Source: Nostoc sp. NMS9 (GTDB lineage: Bacteria > Cyanobacteriota > Cyanobacteriia > Cyanobacteriales > Nostocaceae). From it: a DNA stretch of 64,000 nucleotides. Where the stretch lies: positions 26,533-90,532 of the forward strand of contig NZ_JABXKL010000009.1 of the NCBI RefSeq assembly GCF_017114995.1. Reading direction: 5' to 3'. A program made the translations under genes and the position numbers. Positions 1 through 7,054 of the stretch are shown here, piece after piece (within the stretch, counting starts at the first letter, position 1; every line of letters starts with the position of its first letter). The notes below the pieces were generated by a model. The model was not told the DNA's origin. It saw only the letters and a program-made list of their open reading frames with translations, and did not search any database.

Positions 1-715
1 CTCCTAACTCAACTTGCCCACCATAAGCATTTAATTGTCCCCCATCCATGCTGACATTACCACCCACCAGCAATAAGCTTTTTCCATTTGGTACTTGTAA
101 ACCAAATGCGTCAAAGCCTGCTGGATCTGTTCCTGCTGGTGCTACTGAGTTATTTATAATCGGTGCGTTTTGATTAAACAGCAATGCTGAAGGATCAATA
201 GTCAATAACGGGGAAGGGATATTTTTCTCAGTAGCGCTAAAAAATCCGATATTTCCAAATTGCAGTGCATTAGCTGTACTTGCCAGAAAAGAACCACGAA
301 TATTTAAGCTGGCATTCTGACCAAAAATAATCCCATTTGGATTAATCAGAAACAGGTTAGCCTTACCACGAGCGCGAATTAACCCATCAATATTAGAAAC
401 TGACCCACCCGTAACTCGGCTAATGATATTTTTAATATCTGCAACATTATTATTAAAAGAAGCAGTGTCACCAGTAGGCACAGAAAACTCGCCAAAACTG
501 TGAAACAAATTATATCCTGCTTGCGTTCCTCCAGTAATATTGAAGATGTTCCCATCCCTTGTAACCCTAGAGTTATTAGGCAAGCTGGTATCCGGGGTAA
601 TTTGGGCAAAAACACGCTCTTGCAAAGAGGCAATTAACACACTTCCCACCAAGCAACTGACTGATATTACAAATTTACTACACCAACACCGCCAATTTTG
701 AGTTATCCCTGACAT
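1..715 (-). CDS. Filamentous haemagglutinin-family (TpsA-like) secreted protein, N-terminal part
   Basis: This reading frame is missing from the ORF track because it runs off the window edge. From the ATG at 715 it stays open for 238 codons. It starts with a basic stretch and hydrophobic signal peptide ending near VFAQ, followed by the two-partner-secretion (TPS) domain with the hallmark NLFLINPNGIIFGQNA motif and the earlier NLFHSFGEFSVPTG segment. Family knowledge: such exoproteins are secreted by the Sec route and then through an outer-membrane TpsB pore, and act as adhesins or large surface proteins. The C-terminal part and the TpsB partner are outside the window. Two identical palindromes lie 48-180 bases upstream and may control it. 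Partial only because of the window edge. Confidence 0.9.
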   Translation of the reverse strand, partial: MSGITQNWRCWCSKFVISVSCLVGSVLIASLQERVFAQITPDTSLPNNSRVTRDGNIFNITGGTQAGYNLFHSFGEFSVPTGDTASFNNNVADIKNIISRVTGGSVSNIDGLIRARGKANLFLINPNGIIFGQNASLNIRGSFLASTANALQFGNIGFFSATEKNIPSPLLTIDPSALLFNQNAPIINNSVAPAGTDPAGFDAFGLQVPNGKSLLLVGGNVSMDGGQLNAYGGQVELG

Positions 716-762
716 AGCACCCCTAATAAATCAGTAACTTCACCGTGTGACCGAATAATTAA

Positions 763-785
763 TAATTCACGTTTAATGTGAATTA
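763..785. promoter_or_regulatory. Palindrome TAATTCAC-N7-GTGAATTA, copy 1 (candidate operator)
   Basis: Perfect 8-bp inverted arms around a 7-base spacer (GTTTAAT), centred about 59 bases upstream of the adhesin ATG. The same arms and spacer length recur at 873-895 with an unrelated spacer, which argues for selection on the arms. The binding regulator is not identified. Confidence 0.5.
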
Positions 786-872
786 AGTGTTGAAACCCTT
801 GTAATTGCGTTGATAATTCCAAAATTATGATTTTGGACAATCTCAAAACCTTTACGGTACAAGAGGCGTTTT

Positions 873-895
873 TAATTCACATCAGGCGTGAATTA
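873..895. promoter_or_regulatory. Palindrome TAATTCAC-N7-GTGAATTA, copy 2 (candidate operator)
   Basis: Same arms as copy 1, 110 bases further upstream, with spacer ATCAGGC. Two sites of identical geometry in one intergenic region suggest cooperative binding or looping by a dimeric regulator. This is inference. Confidence 0.5.
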
Positions 896-989
896 TGAAT
901 TATATAGTGCGATCGCCTAAGTTGTTGCTCTGCCAAAGCAGCGATATCTAACAACAAATCGCTTTGCGTCTACGCACTCCCCAACAAAC

Positions 990-1136
990 TGAAGCGGTTT
1001 TTCTCGCAACGGGAGTGGTCTTCCTCGCAACGGGAGTGGTCTTCCTCGTGACGGGAGTGGTCTTCCTCGCGACGGGAGCGGTCTCTCTCGTGACGGAAGC
1101 GGTCTTCCTCGTGACGGGAGCGGTCTTCCTCGTGAC
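990..1136. repeat. 21-bp tandem repeat, seven units
   Basis: Seven 21-base units close to gggagcggtcttcctcgtga(c), with the first unit most diverged and the others differing at one to four positions. Because 21 is a multiple of three, both strands stay open and give artificial ORFs (SRGRPLP heptads on the minus strand). I treat it as a non-coding minisatellite of the kind common in Nostocales. Confidence 0.85.
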
Positions 1137-1217
1137 AATTTACTCTCAAAGGATAAATAAAAAACTCAAAATGAGGCAGCAGATGATCAAGTTTCCTCCT
1201 GCTACCTCTACTTTTGC

Positions 1218-1949
1218 CTAACTGCTCAACGCTTTTAAAAATCGTTGCAAACTCTTAAACACACTGGGCTTTCTCGCAGGTGTCGCGTCTATTGTTTGCG
1301 GTTGTCCTTTTAAAACAATGAGATCCAAATCATCACCAGATGGTTTTGTGGGTAATTCGGCAATTCTTTGATATTCGCCGCCGGTTTCCAGCCAAACTTC
1401 CCACTGTCCTGGGTAGCAGCGATATAGGGCACTTTGATCGTCTATGGGGCGCACGTAATAGGCGGATTCAATAGTACTTATAAAGCGATCGCGGATTTTT
1501 CTGGCTGTATAACCAATGCCCACAACCCCAGAATCTTCTAAACGGGGATTTAACAAGACTAAAGGGCGATCGCCTATTACTTCACACAGCTTTTCCAACT
1601 GCGGCACTTCTACAGATGTGGGGGCAATGAATAAGAAAATTTCATCCTCTGGCTGAATTTTTGTCTGCAAGGAAGCAGCCCTACCCGTACCAATATCCAA
1701 AATTTGAAATGGTGCATCTGCCCAATCACGACGGGCTAGGGCCGCAGCCCCAGCGTCAGCAAAGAAAATCTTCAAATGGGAATCATAATCTGTAAACGCT
1801 GGCAGAAATTGTTCCGCTACCGGCATAAACTTCAGTTCTGGGAATAGGAATTCAACTTGTAAGCGAGTACAGCCATCTGCAAGGGCAGCTTGAACGGCTA
1901 CACGGGATTGGGCGATCGCATCTTCAAGACTATTTGGAAGTTCACTCAT
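1218..1949 (-). CDS. DUF1995 family protein
   Basis: A 243-residue soluble protein that matches the cyanobacterial/plastid DUF1995 family along its whole length. It opens with MSELPNSLEDAIAQSR and the LEVEFLFPEL-like segment (here LQVEFLFPELKF), typical of the family. It has no signal peptide or membrane segment. Plastid relatives (LPA3 type) are linked to photosystem II accumulation, so a role in thylakoid biogenesis is possible but not shown here. It is monocistronic as far as can be seen, facing away from the DUF2382 genes. Its 3' end abuts the tandem-repeat region. Confidence 0.85.
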   Translation of the reverse strand: MSELPNSLEDAIAQSRVAVQAALADGCTRLQVEFLFPELKFMPVAEQFLPAFTDYDSHLKIFFADAGAAALARRDWADAPFQILDIGTGRAASLQTKIQPEDEIFLFIAPTSVEVPQLEKLCEVIGDRPLVLLNPRLEDSGVVGIGYTARKIRDRFISTIESAYYVRPIDDQSALYRCYPGQWEVWLETGGEYQRIAELPTKPSGDDLDLIVLKGQPQTIDATPARKPSVFKSLQRFLKALSS

Positions 1950-2185
1950 AATCTGTATGGTTCTGTAATGTCTACTCTCATTGTTTCAGTATTGGCTCTT
2001 AATTAGGACTTACGCAGACGAGATCGCCCAATCCCCTTAAAACGCAGGGCTGTTTCACTTGAGTATTCCCCTAATAATATAAATCCTCAAATATCTCCAT
2101 TGAACTCAGTCGCCAGCAGGAGGATACTTAACTCAATATTTTTTACACTTGTAAATAAACCTTATAAACAACTTAGGAACAGCGT

Positions 2186-2998
2186 ATGCCTCTTCATAAA
2201 CTTGAACATTTTGACCAAAATTATCGAGATACTTTTGGCGGAGACGACCTGAAAGCGCTGGATCTTTATACTGACGGAGGAGACAGAGTTGGCTCAGTTG
2301 CTGACGTTTTAGTTGATGATGATGGTCATTTTCGGTATTTAATTATTGATATCAGCTTAGATTTTGTTAGCAAGAAAATCTTACTACCAATTGGTCTTTG
2401 CCGGATCAGTTATCCAGAAAGACGTGTCTATGTTAATGGGTTAAGCAGACAGCAAATAGAAGGTTTACCCGATCATACAGAAGACGCGATTGTTAATAAT
2501 GATTACGAAGAAAAGGTACGTAGTGTATTTCGTTCTCCAACTAGCGGTGTGACTTCCGATCGCGATACATACAATTACCAAAAAGATCCAGATTTGTATG
2601 GGTTGAATGAGCAATCTCATCAAACTTTTAAACTCTATGAAGAACGATTAATTGCCAACAAACACCGCATCAAAACCGGAGAAGTAACGGTTGGTAAGCA
2701 TATTGAAACAGAAACTGTACGCGTTACAGTACCCGTTCAAAAAGAACGAGTTCTGATTGAGCGAGTTACGCCAACAGAAGCAGGAAAGGTTGTAAATTCT
2801 AATGAACTTCAGTTTCAAGAAGGGGAAGTAGCACGCATAGAAGTGTATGAAGAAACGCCTGAGATACATAAAGAAGCATTTGTGCGTGAAGAAGTTCGGG
2901 TGAAGAAAGTAGTAGAACGGGACACTGTGGAAGCACAAGACACTATTCGTCGAGAAGAGTTAGATGTTGATACTGCGGGGAATGTACATGTGCAATAA
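2186..2998 (+). CDS. PRC-barrel and DUF2382 (YsnF/AvaK-type) protein, copy 1
   Basis: A 270-residue acidic protein with two domains. Residues ~8-90 form a PRC-barrel (VGSVADVLVDDDGHFRYLII), and residues ~145-255 a DUF2382 domain starting with LYEERLIANKHRIKTGEV and rich in alternating E/V/R strands. The same order is seen in the AvaK proteins of Anabaena and in stress-induced YsnF-like proteins; the biochemical role of the family is unsettled. It is the first of three related genes on the same strand, with about 460 and 245 bases between them. A terminator-like hairpin follows it, so the genes are probably transcribed separately. Confidence 0.9.
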   Translation: MPLHKLEHFDQNYRDTFGGDDLKALDLYTDGGDRVGSVADVLVDDDGHFRYLIIDISLDFVSKKILLPIGLCRISYPERRVYVNGLSRQQIEGLPDHTEDAIVNNDYEEKVRSVFRSPTSGVTSDRDTYNYQKDPDLYGLNEQSHQTFKLYEERLIANKHRIKTGEVTVGKHIETETVRVTVPVQKERVLIERVTPTEAGKVVNSNELQFQEGEVARIEVYEETPEIHKEAFVREEVRVKKVVERDTVEAQDTIRREELDVDTAGNVHVQ

Positions 2999-3077
2999 TA
3001 TGGTGTTACTGCACATGAAGCTATTTAATTAGCTGGGTTATAAATTTGTTTGATAGATTTATCTAAAAATAATCATG

Positions 3078-3114
3078 CAGGCAAAGTTAATTTTTATCTC
3101 TGCCTGTGTTTTTT
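3078..3114 (+). terminator. Intrinsic terminator after DUF2382 copy 1
   Basis: CAGGCA and TGCCTG arms around an AT-rich loop, followed by TGTTTTTT about 80 bases after the stop codon. The long loop makes it imperfect. Confidence 0.55.
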
Positions 3115-3124
3115 ATTCAATAAC

Positions 3125-3158
3125 AAGATTCTCGACTTTCTAAAAAGTCGGGAATCTT
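3125..3158. repeat. Dispersed palindromic repeat (family A), copy 1
   Basis: Hairpin built on AGATTCTCGACTTT and its inverse AAAGTCGGGAATCT. Two more copies of the family stand at 9127-9159 and 62781-62813. All three are intergenic. It is the typical short hairpin repeat of Nostocales, with no coding content. Confidence 0.8.
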
Positions 3159-3457
3159 AACATTCAAAAAAATTATATTTTGAGAAACCATGCACAGATC
3201 CAAAGATACAAAACTTTGCAGTGAGAATCTTAATATATCTGGTGAATCCCGTGTACTAAAGCTAGACATATCTTTACAAAAGTAAAGCGAGATGCTCCCA
3301 ATTTCGTGTCTCTAGTTAGCCATATCAATCAAAATTCTCTATAACTTTCGGTTATTTAACCTTGGAAATAATTCATTCGGCAGAAGGATGTATAAAAATA
3401 AATAAATGTCTAGTTTAGTTATTAGGAGATGACAAAAAATATTTGAGGTTAAACATA

Positions 3458-4363
3458 ATGGTTCTTTACAAATTAGAAGATTTTGAGCCTAGCTATCAAG
3501 AGAGCTTTGATGGTCATGACATTAAAGGGCTGGGTGTATATACACAGGGAACTGATGAAAAAGTTGGTACTGTTAGCGATGTTTTAGTTGATGAAGAAGG
3601 TCATTTTCGCTATCTAGTTGTTGACTTAGGCTTCTGGATTTTTGGTAAAAAAGTATTACTACCAATTGGCCGCGCCCGTATCGATTATAACATCGATCGC
3701 GTTTACACAATTGGCTTGACTAGAGAGCAAGCTGAAGATTTGCCTGAGTTCAATGAACGTCAAACCCTTGATTACGACTATGAAGAACGGGTGCGTGGCG
3801 TATATCGCCAACCCACAGACTACAACCTTCCTGTAGAAGCTGCAGCACCATTAGACCCTTTAGCAGGATTAGATCCTTTAGGATCGCCTGTAGTACCATT
3901 AGGTACAACTCCTACTTACGCCCGTGATAGCTATACTTACGAAAATGAGCCTGCTTTATACGGGTTAAATGAGCAAGATCATCAAACTCTAAGATTGTAT
4001 GAAGAACGGCTGATTGCCAGCAAACGACGCCAAAAAACTGGAGAAGTAACGATTGGCAAGCATGTTGAAACTGATACCGCACGGATTGCAGTGCCAGTAG
4101 AAAGAGAACGAGTTGTGATTGAGCGTGTAACTCCAGCAGATGCGGGTACGGCTGTTTCTGGGCGCGAAGCAGACTTTCGTGAAGGCGAAGTTGCTCGTAT
4201 AGAAATCCATGAAGAAACTCCTGATATTCGCAAAGAAGCATTTTTGCGTGAAGAAGTCAGAGTTAGAAAAGTGGTCGATCAAGAAACAGTTGAAACTCAA
4301 GAAACCGTGCGTCGTGAAGAGTTAGATGTTAATTCTGGTAATCTTCCGATTGAAGAACGCTAA
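3458..4363 (+). CDS. PRC-barrel and DUF2382 (YsnF/AvaK-type) protein, copy 2
   Basis: I start at ATG 3458 (301 residues), because MVLYKLEDFEPSYQ aligns with the start of copy 1 and a GAGG lies nine bases upstream. The track's earlier start is a TTG. Residues ~8-95 are the PRC-barrel (KVGTVSDVLVDEEGHFRYLV) and ~180-295 the DUF2382 domain (LYEERLIASKRRQKTGEV). Compared with copy 1 it has an extra Pro/Leu-rich linker (LDPLAGLDPLGSPVVPLG). Copies 1 and 2 are clear paralogues along their whole length and point to a local duplication. Confidence 0.9.
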   Translation: MVLYKLEDFEPSYQESFDGHDIKGLGVYTQGTDEKVGTVSDVLVDEEGHFRYLVVDLGFWIFGKKVLLPIGRARIDYNIDRVYTIGLTREQAEDLPEFNERQTLDYDYEERVRGVYRQPTDYNLPVEAAAPLDPLAGLDPLGSPVVPLGTTPTYARDSYTYENEPALYGLNEQDHQTLRLYEERLIASKRRQKTGEVTIGKHVETDTARIAVPVERERVVIERVTPADAGTAVSGREADFREGEVARIEIHEETPDIRKEAFLREEVRVRKVVDQETVETQETVRREELDVNSGNLPIEER

Positions 4364-4607
4364 CTAAATATAGTCATTAGTTAATAGCTAATGACTAATA
4401 ATATTAATTCTATACAGTACAGGTGAGGCTGTTGAATTAGCTTTACCTGTGCTTACAATAGCTGATACCACTTAGGATTTTTGATTGCAAATATTACTCT
4501 GGATATGAGTTGGATAAATCCATCGATCGCAAATATTTTCTAAATGGTATCCAGATGATTAATACATTTAATTTAGCTAAGTAGAAAGCAGTTAGTAAAC
4601 TTTCCAG

Positions 4608-5501
4608 ATGAATAGCCAAACTATGGCAAAAAACACTTTACAGGCAAAGGGTAATTCTCACACTATCTCCTCGCTGGCAGATTTAAGAAAGAAGGTGAAC
4701 AATTTTGCTGTGTTTGATAATCAAGGTCAGCTAGTAGGAGTGGTTCATGATTTAATTGTGGATGGTAATCGTCGGCTAAACCTCGTTATATCTAACCAGG
4801 CTAATCAAAAAACTGCTGAATATAGCCAGCAGTTAGCTGATACACATCCTTCTTTATTTCAGTTGCAGAGCCAGAGAATAAAAAAAATAGACAAGCCCAC
4901 TCAATCTGTTTTCATAGACTTAAACAAATCAGAAATTGAATATATGCCTGAATATTTAGAATCAGAAACACCAGGCGATTTTAACTCAACTGAGCAGCTA
5001 GCTAACAATCAAATTACAAATAGCCCAGTTGAGTCATTAAATAATTTAGAACAGGTTCCTGAAGAACAGATTATTCGTCTACTAGAAGAACGACTATTTG
5101 TTGAAAGCAGTAAGCGTAAAGTTGGTGAGGTAATTGTTCGCAAAGTAATTGAAACTCGGATGGTACAAGTTCCTGTCCGGCGTGAAAGGCTGATTGTGGA
5201 ACAAATTAGCCCAGAACACAAACAACTCGCAGAAATTGATTTAGGACAAGGAGAAATTACTGGCTTTGACTTGGCCGAAGTCGAAAAACTTGAAGCTACA
5301 CATTTTGACAACGGTTTAACGGTAAGCGGCGAATTTAGCTCACCTAAAATTGCTAATTTATTATTGAATGCGATCGCACTAGAACGAAATCACGGCTGCA
5401 AGCAGGTGCGTGTTACCATTACTGTTGAAGATGAGACACACCAGAAAAAATACCAGGAGTGGTTTGATCGGTGTTCTAAAGGTCAATCACTAAAGTCATA
5501 A
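4608..5501 (+). CDS. DUF2382-related protein with a different C-terminal domain, copy 3
   Basis: 297 residues; the inner ATG of MAKNTLQ at 4623 is an alternative start. The N-terminus is a diverged PRC-like domain (FDNQGQLVGVVHDLIVDG). A short DUF2382 core follows at residues ~150-195 (IIRLLEERLFVESSKRKVGE and VRRERLIVEQIS). After that the sequence leaves the pattern of copies 1 and 2 and ends in a domain of about 75 residues (TVSGEFSSPKIANLLLNAIA, then an EWFDRC-type tail). It has the same orientation as its neighbours and is followed by a good terminator. Function unknown; the architecture suggests one partner-binding end was exchanged. Confidence 0.8.
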   Translation: MNSQTMAKNTLQAKGNSHTISSLADLRKKVNNFAVFDNQGQLVGVVHDLIVDGNRRLNLVISNQANQKTAEYSQQLADTHPSLFQLQSQRIKKIDKPTQSVFIDLNKSEIEYMPEYLESETPGDFNSTEQLANNQITNSPVESLNNLEQVPEEQIIRLLEERLFVESSKRKVGEVIVRKVIETRMVQVPVRRERLIVEQISPEHKQLAEIDLGQGEITGFDLAEVEKLEATHFDNGLTVSGEFSSPKIANLLLNAIALERNHGCKQVRVTITVEDETHQKKYQEWFDRCSKGQSLKS

Positions 5502-5527
5502 CAATAAGTTTCTAGCAGATAAATTAG

Positions 5528-5557
5528 TAGGGTGGGCATTGCACACCCTATTTTTTT
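5528..5557 (+). terminator. Intrinsic terminator after DUF2382 copy 3
   Basis: TAGGGTG / CACCCTA stem with a nine-base loop, directly followed by seven T residues. Lies 27 bases after the stop codon. Confidence 0.8.
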
Positions 5558-5678
5558 GCTGATTTAAGAAAAGAAAGTTTAAATTTCCACTCCCCACTCC
5601 CCACTTGTCTAGAGTGAATGTCTCTAAAGCAACTTAATTTACAATACTAAGCAGTTGCCGTTCTTTTGGCTACTTGCA

Positions 5679-6593
5679 ATGAAATTTCGACTGAAGAGAC
5701 TTTCACTCAAGAAACGACACCGTCCGATCTCACCGATTAAGATTCAAGTTCAAGATGGAAAATTTGAGATTATAGGTATGGGTGCATGGCATTCCTACTG
5801 GCGCGATCCTTATCATCTGCTGCTAACGATTCCCTGGACTGGCTTTCTGCTCCTGATTTGTACTTTCTATGTAACTATTAATGCTCTATTTGCCCTAGCT
5901 TACTTGATAGGAGGAGATTGTATTGCCAACGCCCGACCTGGCTCTTTTTTAGATGTCTTTTTCTTTAGTGTGCAAACCCTAGCATCTATTGGCTATGGGG
6001 CAATGTATCCGAAAACAACTTACGCCAACATTATTGTCACGATTGAAGCAATGATCGGTTTGGTGGGAATTGCTGTGATGACAGGACTAGCGTTTGCTCG
6101 ATTCTCTCGGCCTACAGCCCGTGTACTCTTTAGCCGTGTTGCTGTCATTACAGCTCATAATGCGATGCCGACTCTCATATTTCGCAGCGCTAATAAGCGT
6201 CGCAATACGATTCTGGAAGCGCAGATGCGAGTCTACTTGATGCGCGACGAAGTAACCCTAGAAGGACAGTTCATGCGTCGGTTCCACGATCTCAAACTGG
6301 TGAGGAACCAAACACCTAGCTTCACGTTAAGCTGGTCAGTGATGCATGTCATTGATGAGTTTAGTCCTTTATATGGAATGACACCAGAATCGTTAAGCCA
6401 GACAAATACTATACTGATTGTCTCTTTGAGTGGCATTGATGAAACGGTTGCCCAAGTCGTCCATGCCCGTCATAGCTATAGTGCGAATGAGATTTTATGG
6501 AACAATCAATTTGTCGATATCTTTTACCACACACCCGATGGAAATCGCTACATTGATTACAACCGCTTCCACGATGTTTTACCTTTAGAGTGA
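5679..6593 (+). CDS. Inward-rectifier K+ channel, KirBac type
   Basis: 304 residues from ATG 5679 (the track uses an upstream TTG). Order: basic N-terminus with slide-helix region (WHSYWRDPYHLLLTIPW), first membrane helix ~50-72, pore helix and filter in ~90-108 (VQTLASIGYGAMYPKT), second membrane helix ~115-140, then the immunoglobulin-like cytoplasmic Kir domain (ARVLFSRVAVI through FVDIFYHT). The family forms tetrameric inner-membrane K+ channels. The filter reads SIGYG, where KirBac1.1 has TVGYG and KirBac3.1 TIGYG, so the first filter residue is serine. Monocistronic. Confidence 0.92.
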   Translation: MKFRLKRLSLKKRHRPISPIKIQVQDGKFEIIGMGAWHSYWRDPYHLLLTIPWTGFLLLICTFYVTINALFALAYLIGGDCIANARPGSFLDVFFFSVQTLASIGYGAMYPKTTYANIIVTIEAMIGLVGIAVMTGLAFARFSRPTARVLFSRVAVITAHNAMPTLIFRSANKRRNTILEAQMRVYLMRDEVTLEGQFMRRFHDLKLVRNQTPSFTLSWSVMHVIDEFSPLYGMTPESLSQTNTILIVSLSGIDETVAQVVHARHSYSANEILWNNQFVDIFYHTPDGNRYIDYNRFHDVLPLE

Positions 6594-6613
6594 AGGGATT
6601 AAATTTCTGAAAG

Positions 6614-6808
6614 TTACTCGGAAGTCTCATTGAGTGGTGGTTGTAAGGGTTTAACGACCACCCGGCCATTTTCAATTACAGTACAACTTTTAACCGTGCT
6701 CTTACTGTGGTTAACTGGCACATCCTGGCACTGGTTTTGGTGGGAGATATTTTGCTCTTGTTGTTGGTTGAGGACGACAACACAACAGGCGCAGGAAGCA
6801 AAGGACAT
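6614..6808 (-). CDS. Possible small cysteine-containing protein
   Basis: 64-residue ORF opening MSFASCACCVVV and ending in KPLQPPLNETSE, convergent with the KirBac gene. It has three closely spaced cysteines, a Gln/Asn-rich middle and a short valine-rich part (ENGRVVVKPLQ). No ribosome-binding site is evident and the opposite strand also stays open (6630-6812). I do not recognise it; it could be a chance ORF. The minus frame has the more protein-like composition. Confidence 0.3.
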   Translation of the reverse strand: MSFASCACCVVVLNQQQEQNISHQNQCQDVPVNHSKSTVKSCTVIENGRVVVKPLQPPLNETSE

Positions 6809-6976
6809 ATAACTTAATTTTGATCTCTCTATATCTATTATCGCGCTACTGATGCTGTTTGACTGAAAAATTTGTTACTCATGTATTTTGATTATTCAAA
6901 GCTCCTGTCAAATTTATGGTAAGTACTTGCTTTATTGTGCTTCTAGCCTGTTTGATATATCCAAACCAATTAAACA

Positions 6977-7008
6977 GGAAAGCGGTTATAGATCCCGCCC
7001 CGCTTTCC
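6977..7008. other. Hairpin in the leader of the hydrolase gene
   Basis: GGAAAGCGG and CCGCTTTCC are perfect nine-base arms around a 14-base loop, 47 bases before the ATG at 7055. No T tract follows, so it is not a normal terminator. It could be a 5'-UTR structure or a small repeat. Confidence 0.4.
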
Positions 7009-7054
7009 TACCTGCCCAAACTTGTTTGCCAGGGTTAGATAGTGGGTTTTTCTA

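Larger units (their letters stand above)
2999..3457. other. 459-base gap between DUF2382 genes
   Basis: Holds a Rho-independent-type hairpin (3078-3114), one copy of a dispersed palindromic repeat (3125-3158) and otherwise AT-rich leader sequence for the next gene. No further gene seen. Confidence 0.6.

Noticed and set aside
917-1221. ORFs on both strands (73 aa minus, 85 aa plus) over the 21-base repeat
   Set aside because: They merely translate the tandem repeat, whose period is a multiple of three; no ribosome-binding site or family match.
2648-4300. Several minus-strand ORFs opposite the DUF2382 genes
   Set aside because: Shadow frames of the strongly biased E/R/V codons of the real genes; similar shadows appear at the matching place in both paralogues.
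6630-6812. 60-aa plus ORF rich in Trp and Leu
   Set aside because: Opposite strand of the small Cys-containing ORF; composition and lack of a ribosome-binding site speak against it.
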